Source of the DNA: Streptococcus himalayensis
GTDB lineage: Bacteria; Bacillota; Bacilli; Lactobacillales; Streptococcaceae
Assembly: GCF_001708305.1 (NCBI RefSeq)
Contig: NZ_CP016953.1
Coordinates: forward strand, 508,501-572,500
Direction: 5' to 3'
DNA: 64,000 bases
Part shown: positions 38,601-47,551 of the stretch, in pieces
Numbering within the stretch: position 1 is the stretch's first letter
Layout of the letters: each line of letters opens with the position of its first letter
Position numbers and translations under genes: made by a program
Notes under the pieces: model-generated
Told to the model about the DNA's origin: nothing
What the model saw: the letters and a program-made list of their open reading frames with translations, nothing else
Databases searched by the model: none

Positions 38601-39396
38601 CACGACCTAATTCTGTTCTCATAGCAAGATATTTCTCATAGGTCGCCTGTAATTGATCTTGAAATTGTGATGCTGAAAAATCAATCTGACGCAATTCTGT
38701 CTCAAAGGTTGTGTGACGACAATGATCTGACCAATAGGTATCCAAAACTTTCAACTCTGTTTCCGTCGGACAACGTCCAATCGAAGCAAAGTAATCTTGA
38801 ATAAAGAGCAAATCAGCTACTTCCATAGCAAGTCCTTGATTTTGTTTATACTGAGCAAAATCAGCCTCTGTGTAATCCTTGAAAAAATCAAGCACTGGAA
38901 TAACCGTATTCGAACTGGAGAAATTAGGATCTTCCAACTCTTTCGTAACATCCTTAAAACGAGAATCGACAGGATTGAGCAAATAAGCCTGAATCGCTGC
39001 TACATCCTCATCGCTCGTATCAGCATTTAAAAGATAGAGCTGAGCAGTTTTTACGAGTACATCACTACCTGCGCCTAAAAGAAACAGGGCTTCCTGACTG
39101 CTCGCTGCACGCTGATCAAATTGACCAGGAAGAGCTTCAATCGCAAAGAAACGACTAGCAGCAAGACTTGCTGCCACTTCTTGCTCTGACAATACAATAT
39201 CTGTTACTTTTTCTGAAAAAACACGCTCCTCAGCTAACGTCATCAAATCTTCACTCAGACCAAAGACATCATAGACCTGCACCAAGCGTACATTCGTCAA
39301 TGAGTCAACCCTTAAACGCTCCTGCAATTCCCTCAATAAACTCTCTGCCTTGATTTGAAAACCAGCTTTTTTTTCGACAAAAATTCGTTTCTCCAT
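35671..39396 (-). CDS. purL: Phosphoribosylformylglycinamidine synthase, single-chain type
   Basis: 1241 residues, the large fused PurL of streptococci and gamma-proteobacteria. It contains two AIRS-type halves (FKNETHNHPTEIEPFGGAATC in the first) and a C-terminal class I glutaminase with nucleophile Cys in GICNGFQAL and His/Glu in the final region. Start ATG 39396 is chosen from AGGAG upstream; it is one base from the purC stop. It forms FGAM from FGAR, glutamine and ATP. Confidence 0.97.
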   Translation of the reverse strand: MEKRIFVEKKAGFQIKAESLLRELQERLRVDSLTNVRLVQVYDVFGLSEDLMTLAEERVFSEKVTDIVLSEQEVAASLAASRFFAIEALPGQFDQRAASSQEALFLLGAGSDVLVKTAQLYLLNADTSDEDVAAIQAYLLNPVDSRFKDVTKELEDPNFSSSNTVIPVLDFFKDYTEADFAQYKQNQGLAMEVADLLFIQDYFASIGRCPTETELKVLDTYWSDHCRHTTFETELRQIDFSASQFQDQLQATYEKYLAMRTELGRDNKPQTLMDMATIFGRYERANGRLEDLEVSDEINACSVEIDVDVNGVKEPWLLMFKNETHNHPTEIEPFGGAATCIGGAIRDPLSGRSYVYQAMRISGAGDITQPLSQTRLGKLPQQVISKTAAHGYSSYGNQIGLATTYVREYFHPGFVAKRMELGAVVGAAPRENVIREKPVAGDVIILLGGKTGRDGIGGATGSSKVQTATSVETAGAEVQKGNAIEERKIQRLFREKEVTRLIKKSNDFGAGGVCVAIGELADGLEIDLDKIPLKYQGLNGTEIAISESQERMAVVVAPENVQTFITFAAKENILAVPVATVTERPHLVMTWKGQKIVDIERSFLDSNGVRVVVDAKVTDSPCVLPEQRVTSIHTLKEDVQFVLSDLNHASQKGLQTIFDSSVGRSTVNHPLGGRYQITPSESSVQKLPVAHGVTETVSVMAQGYNPLIAEWSPYHGAAYAVIEATSRLVATGSDWEKARFSYQEYFERMDKQAERFGKPVAALLGSIEAQIQLGLPSIGGKDSMSGTFEELTVPPTLVAFGVTTSTVGRILSPEFKATGEYIYYIPGTAISAEIDFETIKENFKTFTHIQAKYKITAAAAVKYGGVAETLALMTFGNQIGASVDLPQLENSLQGQLGGFVFTSPDEIEGVLKIGQTTSEASLVINGVDLPITDLLASFERTFEDIYPTVFEQDSLMAEVAPVVTDFVRENKETISQPLVYIPVFPGTNSEYDSAKAFEQVGAKVRLEPFVTLDEEALAQSVERMVQSISQAHILFFAGGFSAADEPDGSAKFIVNILLNEKIRAAIDAFIARGGLIIGICNGFQALVKSGLLPYGNFEEAGETSPTLFYNDANQHVAKMVETRIANTNSPWLAGVEVGAIHAIPVSHGEGKFVVTEAEFRELRDQGQIFSQYVDFEGQPSMDSRYNPNGSFYAIEGITSKNGQIIGKMGHSERYETGLFQNIPGEKDQKLFESAVRYFTKK

Positions 39397-39397
39397 C

Positions 39398-40108
39398 TTA
39401 GTCCAACTCCTGTAATTTTTCCCATACAATTTGATACACATCCGTCATATTTCCTAACCCACGGCGAAAAACATCCTTATCCATATGGTGTCCTTCGGCA
39501 TCCCAGAGCCTACAATTATCTGGAGAAAATTCATCTGCTAAAATAATCTTTCCGTCTTGATCCTTCCCAAATTCCAGCTTGAAATCAATCAAGGTCAAGC
39601 CAATAGCTGCAAACCACTCTATCAATAATTGATTGATTTTCCTCGTTTCTGCCTTGATATAAGTAAGTTCTTCGGTTGAAGCAATATCCAGAAAAGCTAC
39701 ATGTTCATCATTGATAAAAGGGTCATCTAGCTCATCTTTCTTGTAATAAAATTCTACAATTGGCTCCACCAACTTGAGCCCTTCTGCCACACCAAAGCGC
39801 TTTGAAAATGAGCCCGCTGTATAATTTCGCAATACTACTTCTAGCGGGATAATCGCCACTTTTTTATTCAGTTGCTCCGTATCTGATAGTTTTTCTAAAA
39901 AGTGAGTGGCAATTCCTGCTCGATTTAATTTTTCAAAAATCAAAGACGAAATCTGATTGTTCAATTGCCCCTTACCAAGCACTTGTTCCTTTTTTAACCC
40001 ATTTAAAGCCGTCGCCTGGTCCTTATACACTGCAACAATCACCTCATCATTTTCTGTTGCATACAGATCCTTAGCTTTTCCCGAATATAATAATTCTTTA
40101 CCAGTCAT
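39398..40108 (-). CDS. purC: SAICAR synthetase
   Basis: 236 residues with [27 protein letters not shown] and the catalytic [14 protein letters not shown]. It joins aspartate to CAIR. It is the first gene of the pur series here, preceded by the acpP terminator and a weakly matching promoter (TTTACT or TTGAAA -35, TAT/TAG -10) in 40109-40198. A loose PurR-box-like AAAATCCGTATTATT is present in that gap. Confidence 0.97.
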   Translation of the reverse strand: MTGKELLYSGKAKDLYATENDEVIVAVYKDQATALNGLKKEQVLGKGQLNNQISSLIFEKLNRAGIATHFLEKLSDTEQLNKKVAIIPLEVVLRNYTAGSFSKRFGVAEGLKLVEPIVEFYYKKDELDDPFINDEHVAFLDIASTEELTYIKAETRKINQLLIEWFAAIGLTLIDFKLEFGKDQDGKIILADEFSPDNCRLWDAEGHHMDKDVFRRGLGNMTDVYQIVWEKLQELD

Positions 40109-40198
40109 TTTATTCGCCTTTCGAAATTTTATGGCTTAAGTCTAACATAAAAAATCAAGTCTTTCAAGTAAAATCCGTATTATTTAAAGTTAAAAACC

Positions 40199-40223
40199 AA
40201 AAAAAGACCAGCTTTTGCTGATC
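40199..40223 (-). terminator. Terminator after acpP
   Basis: Minus strand GATCAGC, loop AAAA, GCTGGTC followed by seven T. It separates the aminotransferase-recO-plsX-acpP operon from purC. Confidence 0.88.
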
Positions 40224-40265
40224 TCCTTTGTCTGATTTCAAAAAATAAAGATAATTTCTTCGGTT

Positions 40266-40505
40266 TTAGCGAGTTTTTCGCTCAATCAAATCAAGTATAT
40301 CTTGGATATTTTGCAGGTCATCAATCTCCTCATCTGAGATTTCAAGGCCAAACGTATCTTCGATGGTCAAGATAAATTCCATTAAATCAACCGAATCCAC
40401 CTGTAAATCATCTTTGAGGCTCAAGGCTGGATGAATGTCCAATTCCTGCCCTTTTCGCTCTTCAATGATAGCCACCAGTTTTTGATAGATTTGCTTATCT
40501 GTCAT
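40266..40505 (-). CDS. acpP: Acyl carrier protein
   Basis: 79 residues, acidic, with the 4-prime-phosphopantetheine site [10 protein letters not shown] (Ser38). It carries acyl groups. Its place directly after plsX, overlapping it by 11 bases, suggests a role in passing acyl chains to phospholipid synthesis; streptococci usually have another acp in the fab cluster, so this could be a second, specialised carrier. Confidence 0.93.
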   Translation of the reverse strand: MTDKQIYQKLVAIIEERKGQELDIHPALSLKDDLQVDSVDLMEFILTIEDTFGLEISDEEIDDLQNIQDILDLIERKTR

Positions 40506-41499
40506 CTGATTCTCCTGAAAATTCTGCTACTGCCTTTTCCACGACAGTTGTTTCTAGCATGGTGCGGATTTGGCGAAGGGTGCTATACACCGCCTTAGCG
40601 TCACTAGAACCGTGCGTCTTCACGACAGGCGCTGCTACACCAAATAAGACTGCTCCACCCACATCTGAGTAATCCAAGGACTGCTTGAGCTCTCGAAGAC
40701 TGCCCTTGAGCAACATAGCTCCTAATTTAGCTCTCCAGCCTCCTGCAAGAATACTGGATTTCAACTGCCCCATGATGCCCATAGCTGTACCTTCCATCGT
40801 CTTTAGCACAGCATTGCCCGTAAAGCCATCCGTCACCACCACATCAGCAACTCCTGTCATCAAATCACGTGCCTCAACATTGCCAATAAAATGAATAGCC
40901 TCATCGCTAGCCAGCAACTCATAGGTCTCCTTGCGAAGCGGGTCGCCCTTACTGCTCTCTGTCCCGTTATTTAAAAGTCCCACACGAGGACGCTTGATTC
41001 CCCGAACTTGCTCAGCATAAAAGGACCCCATAACAGCATATTGGTGCAAGTGCTGCGGTGTATTTTCTGCATTTGCCCCCAAATCCATCATATCAAATCC
41101 CTTACCATCTACGGTCGGCAGGGTCGATAACAAGGCCGGACGGTCAATACTCTTCATACGCCCAACGATGAAAAATCCAGCCGCTAGAAGTGCCCCTGTA
41201 TTTCCAGCAGATAGGAGGGCATCTGCCTCTTTTTGCTTAACCGCACGAGCAGCTAGCACCATACTAGCATTTTTCTTGCGTCGAATGGCTCTAGTCGGCT
41301 CATCATCCGAATTGATTTTTTCATCGGTATGCACAATACTCACACGCTCATGTTCGATTAAATACTTCTTGATTTTCGCTTCATCTCCGTAGAGAATGAT
41401 TTCGATATCTGAAAATGCTTGGATGGCTTGATTGACCCCTTCAACGATGGATTGGGGAGCGTAATCACCGCCCATGGCATCTACTGCTATTTTTTTCAT
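40495..41499 (-). CDS. plsX: Phosphate acyltransferase
   Basis: 334 residues, full length for PlsX, beginning [14 protein letters not shown] and containing AGNTGALLA and the [17 protein letters not shown] segment. It makes acyl-phosphate from acyl-ACP, the first step of PlsXY phospholipid synthesis. AAAGGAG precedes ATG 41499, and it overlaps recO by four bases and acpP by 11. Confidence 0.96.
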   Translation of the reverse strand: MKKIAVDAMGGDYAPQSIVEGVNQAIQAFSDIEIILYGDEAKIKKYLIEHERVSIVHTDEKINSDDEPTRAIRRKKNASMVLAARAVKQKEADALLSAGNTGALLAAGFFIVGRMKSIDRPALLSTLPTVDGKGFDMMDLGANAENTPQHLHQYAVMGSFYAEQVRGIKRPRVGLLNNGTESSKGDPLRKETYELLASDEAIHFIGNVEARDLMTGVADVVVTDGFTGNAVLKTMEGTAMGIMGQLKSSILAGGWRAKLGAMLLKGSLRELKQSLDYSDVGGAVLFGVAAPVVKTHGSSDAKAVYSTLRQIRTMLETTVVEKAVAEFSGESDDR

Positions 41500-42263
41500 T
41501 CTGGCTCCTTTAAAATACTTCCCCAGTCTCCCAGAGAATCAATAAATTTCTTGGCTTTCAAGTGAATGCCAACGTACTCTTCATAAATCTGATCAATGAC
41601 CATCCGGAGGGCTTTTTTGAGTTCAGGATTGAGGGAAATTTTTTCCAATTCTTGAAATTCCACCGCTTGAAATTGGTCCAAGAGAAAGACCACATTGGGA
41701 TGAAGGCAGGCACGATATGAATCTTCCTGATAATGCTCGGGGCAAAGCACCCCGCCAAAACGAAAGGAAAAATCAAATGGCAAGCCTACCCGATGGCAAA
41801 AACAGCACTCGTGAAAATTCAAGGATACGCCAAAACGGCTTAAAATCTGAATTTCAAAAATATTGGTCAAAACCTCATAATCCAATCCCTGCTCCATCAG
41901 CTCCAAAGTCTTTTGCAAAAAAGCAAAGAGGGCAGGGTCATAACGATTGTCCTCCAGACTAGCATCTGCCAAGGCTGCTACATAGGTGGCATAGCTCATG
42001 GTAAATAAATCACTGTTAATCGCCTGAAAACTGCTCACATCATGATAATCTTCGATATAACTCAGCCCATCATCATTGATTTTCAACAAAAAATCCGCCA
42101 AAACCAAGGGCTGAATTACTGGACTCAGCTTGGAATTTGTCGCATGTTTCACAAAAAACATCCGCTTCCCACTTTTTTCCGTGAAAATTTTGACCAGCTT
42201 ATCATGCTCCCGAAAATTACGATTGTAAAGGACAATTCCCTTACTACTGATGGACTCTATCAT
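41496..42263 (-). CDS. recO: DNA repair protein RecO
   Basis: 255 residues: N-terminal OB fold ([21 protein letters not shown]) and a helical C-terminal part with CysCys pair ECCFCHR. It helps RecR load RecA on SSB-coated DNA. Its ends overlap both neighbours by four bases, a tightly coupled operon with the aminotransferase and plsX, as in other streptococci. Confidence 0.95.
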   Translation of the reverse strand: MIESISSKGIVLYNRNFREHDKLVKIFTEKSGKRMFFVKHATNSKLSPVIQPLVLADFLLKINDDGLSYIEDYHDVSSFQAINSDLFTMSYATYVAALADASLEDNRYDPALFAFLQKTLELMEQGLDYEVLTNIFEIQILSRFGVSLNFHECCFCHRVGLPFDFSFRFGGVLCPEHYQEDSYRACLHPNVVFLLDQFQAVEFQELEKISLNPELKKALRMVIDQIYEEYVGIHLKAKKFIDSLGDWGSILKEPE

Positions 42264-43426
42264 AGATTCATATAGTCTTTCAAACGTTCCAAAGCTTCTT
42301 GAATGGTGTCCATGCTTGCAGCGTAAGACAGGCGGACATAACCTTCACCATACTCCCCAAAAGCAGCTCCTGGGATAAAGGCAACAGCTTTCTCACGCGC
42401 AAAATCCTGCAAAAAAGCAAAGGAATCTTGAGTATAACCTTGGGGAATCTTAGCAAAAATGTAAAAGGCACCATCTGGCTTGATAATGGTAAAACCAAGG
42501 GCGGTCATCTTCTCAATGATATAATCTCGCCGCTTGATGTACTCTACTTTCATCGGCTCTGCGTCATTATGCCCAACAGTCAAGGCTTCAATTCCTGCAT
42601 ACTGGGCCATGGTATTCGCAGCTGTCACCAAGTATTGGTGGCTCTTGATGATTTGAGCAGTGAAAATTTGCGGAGCAAAAATAAAGCCTAAACGCCAGCC
42701 CGTCATGGCGTGAGATTTTGACAAACCATTGATCACAATCGTCTGTTCCCTTAAAAATTCTGCCAAGGAGGTATGCCCCTCTTCTGTATAGGTCAATTCC
42801 GAATACACTTCATCGCAGATCACAAAAATATCATATTTTTTCAAAACCTCTGCAAAAGCAGCCATCTGCTCTCTGGAGTAAGTCACGCCTGTCGGATTGG
42901 CAGGGTAATTCAAAATCACCGCCTTGAGCTTGTCTCCTTGTTCCAAAATGGCTTGCTCCAGCATGTCTGGAGTGAGAATGAAATGATTGGCTGTCGTATC
43001 GATCTCAACAATCTCAGCTCCCATCAAGGTCACAATAGGCTCATAGCCAGGGTAAGCTGGCGCAGGAAGAAGCACCACATCCCCCTCCTCTAAAATAGCA
43101 CTCAGAGTCGCTGACAAGGCCTCCGTTGCCCCAATCGTCACGAGAATTTCATTCTCTGGATGATAGGACAGACCATATTTATCCTTGACAAAACGACTCG
43201 CTGCTTGCCGCAATTCCAACAGACCACTCATTCCTGTGTAATAGCTCTTATTCTCATCAATTGCACGTTTTGCAGCTTCTTTGACATGTTCTGGCGTTGG
43301 AAAATCAGGCTCTCCCAAGGTCAAACGCAAAATCCCCGGAATATCTGAAATGGACTGGTCAAACTGACGAATCAAAGAAATCTCAATCTTGTCCAATTGT
43401 TTATTAAATCGTTTGCTCAACTCCAT
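42260..43426 (-). CDS. araT: Class I aminotransferase (aromatic/aspartate type)
   Basis: 388 residues from ATG 43426, with GGAGGTGGCT just before it. The PLP lysine is in [21 protein letters not shown] and CDEVYSEL are conserved. Streptococcal proteins at this locus are called aromatic amino acid aminotransferase (AraT) or PatA-like; exact substrate is not decided by sequence. It heads the operon with recO, plsX and acpP; a TATAAT (43454-43459) lies upstream. Confidence 0.88.
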   Translation of the reverse strand: MELSKRFNKQLDKIEISLIRQFDQSISDIPGILRLTLGEPDFPTPEHVKEAAKRAIDENKSYYTGMSGLLELRQAASRFVKDKYGLSYHPENEILVTIGATEALSATLSAILEEGDVVLLPAPAYPGYEPIVTLMGAEIVEIDTTANHFILTPDMLEQAILEQGDKLKAVILNYPANPTGVTYSREQMAAFAEVLKKYDIFVICDEVYSELTYTEEGHTSLAEFLREQTIVINGLSKSHAMTGWRLGFIFAPQIFTAQIIKSHQYLVTAANTMAQYAGIEALTVGHNDAEPMKVEYIKRRDYIIEKMTALGFTIIKPDGAFYIFAKIPQGYTQDSFAFLQDFAREKAVAFIPGAAFGEYGEGYVRLSYAASMDTIQEALERLKDYMNL

Positions 43427-43506
43427 AGCCACCTCCAAAAATCTAATAGACTTATTATACACTAAAAACCGTGGGAGAGCAAAAGAGGAAGAGGATTTTT
43501 CATAGC

Positions 43507-43551
43507 ACTTCACACGATAAAACGAGGCAGAAATAACCCCACCTCGTCTTT
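43507..43551. repeat. 45-bp direct repeat, copy 1, left border of the RiPP cluster
   Basis: ACTTCACACGATAAAACGAG begins a 45-base sequence repeated at 47688-47732 with one mismatch. It contains the hairpin ACGAGG...CCTCGT. This copy lies between the exporter gene and the aminotransferase promoter. Confidence 0.9.
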
Positions 43552-43598
43552 GCTTTTCTACAAATACATTTCACATATATTGAAGAATAGTTGATTTT

Positions 43599-45161
43599 TT
43601 ACAAATCACTGCTATCCCATAAAGATAAATCAATGACTTTATCATATCTAGCCAATGTTTCATCATCGTAATGGTGAATGACCTCTATCAAAGTGCTGGG
43701 AATAGATAGTAAAATTTCTGAAATCTGACTAGCGTTTTCCTTGTCAAGATTTGATTTTACCTCATCGGCTAAAATCAGCTGGCTATCATGATATAAACTA
43801 CGAGCAATTTCTAATCGTTGCTTTTCGCCACCTGACAGTTGATTGGCATGTATGAGCTGATTTTTTAAAGCCAAGAGATTGACCGCACTCAACACTTCGT
43901 TCATCTTTGATTCCTCGATCGGTTGACCAAGGGCAATATTTTCTTCAAGACTGAAACCATCAAAACCATAGGATTCTTGCAAAATATACGCTATTGATTG
44001 AGAAAGATGATCTTTTTCCACCTGCTGATGAGAAAACGTAACCTCTCCTGAATCTGGTAAAATATCCCCATAAATCATATTTAAAACCGTTGTTTTTCCG
44101 CAACCACTGGGACCGATTATGGCAATTTTTTCACCTCTTTCAACCGTAAAAGATAATTGGTGAAAAAGCTTCTTGTCCCCAACTGTCAGATTGACATTAT
44201 TCACAATGATAGGAAATAAAGGTTGAGAAGTTTTGAGGATGCTAGCTGTAGCATCTCCTTCAAGTAAGAACTCATATTTATCCCTAAGTTGCTGCGTTGA
44301 TTTATAAGTGTTGAGGTAGTAGGATAATTCATTGAACTGGTAACCTATATTATAAGCAACCAGATAAATAGCCACAAAGCTAGAACCAGATAGAGAACCC
44401 TGGTAGGTCATGATACCCCCGATTATAATCGGAACAACAGAGCAAAAGGCATCAATGCTGTTGATCAGCATATTGTTAACAGTTCTTTGTTTTTCATAGT
44501 GAATATCTTGACTCACTCTTTTTGATAAAGCATCCTTAAACCGCGCAAAGAAAAAATCACTAGCGCTATAATTTTTAATCACTCGTTCTCCGCCAATAAT
44601 ATTGGTCACTTGAGCTAGGTAATCTTGGTTCGAGTTAGCTTTGTCCTTAGAAAGCTGATTTAATTTCTGACTGCCAATCCCACTACAAAGAGCTGGAATA
44701 GAATAGAAAAAGATAAAAATAAGACCTAGCCAAAAATTAGTCAGCAAGGCATAAATAACAGAAACTGTCGTAAAACCTATCGAAGATAGAATAATCAGGC
44801 TAGGTTCAAGATAATCATTTTCCAGCTGTTTGACATCATTTTCAAGTTCAGACAGTATATCTGATTTACGAATATTTTTATCATAAAGAAAATGGCCAAA
44901 CAGTTTACCTTTCATATTCAAGGTGAAATCTGCTACTATTCGTGCGTAGTAATATCGTTTTCCAGCAAGACCGGTCAAAATGACAAAGTTTCCGACAATC
45001 CCTATGGCTAAAGCCCTCCATAAATCATCAAGAGAGGCTTTCTCAAAGCTAGCTACAATCAAGGAAATCAAACTTGGATTGATAATAGCCTCTAACCAAG
45101 TGATCGCAATAAAACTAACATACAAGATTAAGTATTTTTTCGAAATCCATTTACTAAGCAT
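43599..45161 (-). CDS. ABC transporter (permease-ATPase fusion) of the RiPP cluster
   Basis: 520 residues from ATG 45161, which overlaps the radical SAM gene by eight bases (GAAAGG ten bases upstream); the frame extends to a TTG at 45179. Five or six transmembrane helices (about 10-285) precede an ATPase domain with Walker A GPSGCGKT (about 350-357), LSGGEKQR and ILADEVKSNLD (Ser/Glu variation near Walker B). There is no N-terminal C39 peptidase domain, so leader removal must be done by something else. It should export or confer immunity to the modified peptide. Last gene of the cluster. Confidence 0.87.
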   Translation of the reverse strand: MLSKWISKKYLILYVSFIAITWLEAIINPSLISLIVASFEKASLDDLWRALAIGIVGNFVILTGLAGKRYYYARIVADFTLNMKGKLFGHFLYDKNIRKSDILSELENDVKQLENDYLEPSLIILSSIGFTTVSVIYALLTNFWLGLIFIFFYSIPALCSGIGSQKLNQLSKDKANSNQDYLAQVTNIIGGERVIKNYSASDFFFARFKDALSKRVSQDIHYEKQRTVNNMLINSIDAFCSVVPIIIGGIMTYQGSLSGSSFVAIYLVAYNIGYQFNELSYYLNTYKSTQQLRDKYEFLLEGDATASILKTSQPLFPIIVNNVNLTVGDKKLFHQLSFTVERGEKIAIIGPSGCGKTTVLNMIYGDILPDSGEVTFSHQQVEKDHLSQSIAYILQESYGFDGFSLEENIALGQPIEESKMNEVLSAVNLLALKNQLIHANQLSGGEKQRLEIARSLYHDSQLILADEVKSNLDKENASQISEILLSIPSTLIEVIHHYDDETLARYDKVIDLSLWDSSDL

Positions 45162-46350
45162 ATCTAAGAAACCTTTCAAAGTGATTCACTAATTTTGATA
45201 ATCGATTCTTGTCCTTACTCAACTCAATAATTTTATAAATGCAGTATTCCATCATATCTTGTTTTTGGCATTCAAGAAATTTTCCTTCTTCTGAAATTAT
45301 TTGTGAATAACCGTCTATCATATTGGCAACACATTCCATACACATATCTTTACACCAACAATCTTTGCATTGAGCAAAGGTGTCTTTATTATTGAATTGA
45401 GCAACTTTGTCACTGTTGTGCGTACCCCAAAATCTAAAACAGGATTTTCTTGTTCCATCTACATCAAATGTTACGGTAGTTTCTGGATCAATATCATCAC
45501 AGAATGATTTGGTCTTACTTTTAAAAATCATTGAAAGCAAAACATCATAAACAATTGGGCTAATGTAGTTTTTTACTTTATTGTTGATAATATCATCAAG
45601 TGACTGATCAATAAATGTTTTTTGAACCTCTTCCGTCATCTCCATTTCTTTAACAACTAGAACCTTATTTTTACTAAATACATGATTGATATTAAATCTA
45701 ACTTCCATATTGATGAAATAGTTATAGATATCCTCTTTTTGAAACCCTAATTTTTGGTGCATCCTTGTATATGTTGAAGCCAACTCAAAATTCTCATAAT
45801 CTATTTTTTTCAAGTAGTCAATAAACTTCATCGTTCGTCTATGACTTCCTTTACCTCTTAATTTATCATGAATTAACTCTGGACCATCAAGACTAACTGT
45901 TAAAAAAGGATGATAACAATCAATCATCGATTTAACTTTTTGGTTCAATACAGTACCATTTGTTACAGTTTCAATTTTCTTAATTTCGATATTTTTAGAA
46001 AGTTCTTTTATTATATATACAAATAAATCAATATTTAAAAACGGTTCGCCACCAAAAAGTATCAATCTATTAATGACTTGAATTCCATCATTACATAATT
46101 CTTCAATAATTTTATTTGCTGTAGTTACATCCATAAGTTGATTTGTCATTCCATAATTACCACCATCTGCATAACAATAAACACATGAAAGATTACAATT
46201 ATTAGATATATTTATGACAACTTTTTTTAAGATACCCTCATCATGTTCCCGAACTATATCCATCTCCGAAGCAATTTCCGAAGTTGATAACGTAAAATTT
46301 TCTGAATTAAAATAATAGATATTCTCATCTGTTGAAAAAGCTTTTAACAT
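45154..46350 (-). CDS. Radical SAM/SPASM peptide maturase
   Basis: 398 residues from ATG 46350 (AGGAG nine bases upstream); the upstream extension is an artefact of the precursor region. The radical SAM cluster motif is C52-NLS-C56-VY-C59. LFGGEPFLNIDLF follows, and the C-terminal SPASM region is Cys-rich (CKDCWCKDMCMECV), typical for extra Fe-S clusters. Such enzymes cross-link residues in ribosomal peptides. Next to a precursor with two Cys near its end, thioether (sactionine) formation is likely. It corresponds to the maturase of the streptococcal GGG group that makes streptosactin. Confidence 0.92.
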   Translation of the reverse strand: MLKAFSTDENIYYFNSENFTLSTSEIASEMDIVREHDEGILKKVVINISNNCNLSCVYCYADGGNYGMTNQLMDVTTANKIIEELCNDGIQVINRLILFGGEPFLNIDLFVYIIKELSKNIEIKKIETVTNGTVLNQKVKSMIDCYHPFLTVSLDGPELIHDKLRGKGSHRRTMKFIDYLKKIDYENFELASTYTRMHQKLGFQKEDIYNYFINMEVRFNINHVFSKNKVLVVKEMEMTEEVQKTFIDQSLDDIINNKVKNYISPIVYDVLLSMIFKSKTKSFCDDIDPETTVTFDVDGTRKSCFRFWGTHNSDKVAQFNNKDTFAQCKDCWCKDMCMECVANMIDGYSQIISEEGKFLECQKQDMMEYCIYKIIELSKDKNRLSKLVNHFERFLRYA

Positions 46351-46370
46351 AAATAGTACTCCTATCTCAA

Positions 46371-46392
46371 AAAAGGAGGAAATTGTCCTCCT
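46371..46392 (-). terminator. Hairpin between precursor and maturase genes
   Basis: Minus strand AGGAGGA, loop CAATT, TCCTCCT, then T-run. It lies 23 bases after the precursor stop and 21 before the maturase start. A leaky terminator here would make much more precursor than enzyme, a common RiPP layout. The right arm could also mask a ribosome binding sequence. Confidence 0.75.
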
Positions 46393-46414
46393 CTCAACTA
46401 ATACAAGATGGTGC

Positions 46415-46519
46415 TTAACGACCACCACCACAAGAGTGACTAGGACCACAAGTATTAAAAATAACAACTGACTGTTGGTCTAGTAATTCTTGCAAATCAA
46501 TAATTTCCAAATTATCCAT
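46415..46519 (-). CDS. RiPP precursor peptide, streptosactin-like
   Basis: 34 residues from ATG 46519 with a strong AAAGGAGG eight bases upstream. The acidic leader MDNLEIIDLQELLDQQ is followed by a core ending NTCGPSHSCGGGR with Cys24 and Cys30. The GGG near the C-terminus is the hallmark of one class of streptococcal radical-SAM RiPPs. Recalled knowledge of streptosactin (four-residue Cys-to-Ser and Cys-to-Gly rings) fits C24-G-P-S27 and C30-G-G-G33. Its ribosome binding site overlaps the last codons of rgg. Confidence 0.9.
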   Translation of the reverse strand: MDNLEIIDLQELLDQQSVVIFNTCGPSHSCGGGR

Positions 46520-46523
46520 TTGC

Positions 46524-47459
46524 TTATCCTCCTTTATTTGATAACTGAAGTATATCACTAAATAAGAGAAAAGGAGAATTTTCCCATATCTGCACATTAG
46601 ATTTTATCTTCCAAATTTTTTTCAGATGTTGTTCATACTTTTCTGCAATATGATTACTTCCAGACAATTTCATTGCTCCTATACACTTTTTCATTTCAAT
46701 AATAGCCCTATTATCTTGATTTTTCTTATAGTTGTATAGATTCTGAGCATAAAGAAAAACCAAACGTTCATACATTTCTGTTTCCTTAAAAAAACAATAA
46801 TGTAGTTGCTTTTCAAAATATAGGGCATCTATTAGCTTATTGCGCTCAATACAAGTGATATAGGCATTTAAAAACATTGTTGACATTAGCCTTCTATGCG
46901 TAGGAATTTCTTTAAAAAAATCAGTTCTCCTGCTCATTTCTCTAGATAAAACCATAAAAGCTTTATGGTTAAGTACATCTAAAGTGTTCATAAATAATAA
47001 TAATTCATAGCATCCCCAATACTCTACACTAAAAAGGTAATCCGTCAAATAGTTTAAATCCTGTTTTGTATACTGGCACTCCCCAGATAGGTCTTGTAGC
47101 CTAATTTTAACTAAAATCGTATTTAAAGCATAGAATTTATCCTTTCTATCTCTCTTTTCCATTTGGGAGATTAAAAGCTTTTTCATACCTTGAATATCTC
47201 TCGTTGAAATATACTTGCTAATTTGTTCTAAAAGATCATTTAATTCATCTCTGTGGAATTCATGCACAGCATACATGAATTCATCAATAGGCATATTAAT
47301 TTCATCTAAAATAAGCATAAACTTAGTAATTGTCAAATCAGTATCTCCATTCTCAAACCGAGATAGTTGAGATTTTGATATGCCAGCATTTGTAATATCT
47401 TTTAAACGTAGTCCTCTTGACACTCTAAATTTTTTAAAAATTTCTCCAAAATTTTTCAT
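46524..47459 (-). CDS. rgg: Rgg family quorum-sensing regulator
   Basis: 311 residues from ATG 47459 (AAAGGAGC upstream). An N-terminal helix-turn-helix (FGEIFKKFRVSRGLRLKDIT, GISKSQLSRFENGD) is followed by a helical repeat domain that binds peptide. Rgg proteins paired with a divergent shp gene bind imported mature SHP and then activate both shp and the linked peptide genes. The stop codon at 46524 lies five bases from the precursor start. Confidence 0.93.
   Translation of the reverse strand: MKNFGEIFKKFRVSRGLRLKDITNAGISKSQLSRFENGDTDLTITKFMLILDEINMPIDEFMYAVHEFHRDELNDLLEQISKYISTRDIQGMKKLLISQMEKRDRKDKFYALNTILVKIRLQDLSGECQYTKQDLNYLTDYLFSVEYWGCYELLLFMNTLDVLNHKAFMVLSREMSRRTDFFKEIPTHRRLMSTMFLNAYITCIERNKLIDALYFEKQLHYCFFKETEMYERLVFLYAQNLYNYKKNQDNRAIIEMKKCIGAMKLSGSNHIAEKYEQHLKKIWKIKSNVQIWENSPFLLFSDILQLSNKGG
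46549..46587 (-). promoter_or_regulatory. Candidate Rgg-controlled promoter of the precursor gene
   Basis: Inside the last codons of rgg, minus strand: ATGGGAA (46581-46587), 26 bases, TATACT (46549-46554), then 29 bases to the precursor ATG. There is no good -35, as expected for an activator-dependent promoter. The same ATGGGAA word stands 27 bases before the shp -10. Confidence 0.5.
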
Positions 47460-47481
47460 GTTGCTCCTTTTTGTTGCACAA

Positions 47482-47521
47482 ATGGGAATCAATTTTTACC
47501 AACACTATTATACCATATAAT
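47482..47521 (+). promoter_or_regulatory. shp promoter with possible Rgg site
   Basis: ATGGGAA (47482-47488), 27 bases, TATAAT (47516-47521), 30 bases before the shp ATG; no consensus -35. A TATAAT on the opposite strand at 47507-47512 is the likely rgg -10, so the two divergent promoters overlap. Confidence 0.55.
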
Positions 47522-47551
47522 ATATTAAAAAATAGAAATGAGGATAGATAC

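Noticed and set aside
46351..46467. Extended N-terminus of the radical SAM protein
   Set aside because: The 39 extra codons overlap the precursor gene and terminator hairpin in another frame; ATG 46350 has a proper ribosome binding site.
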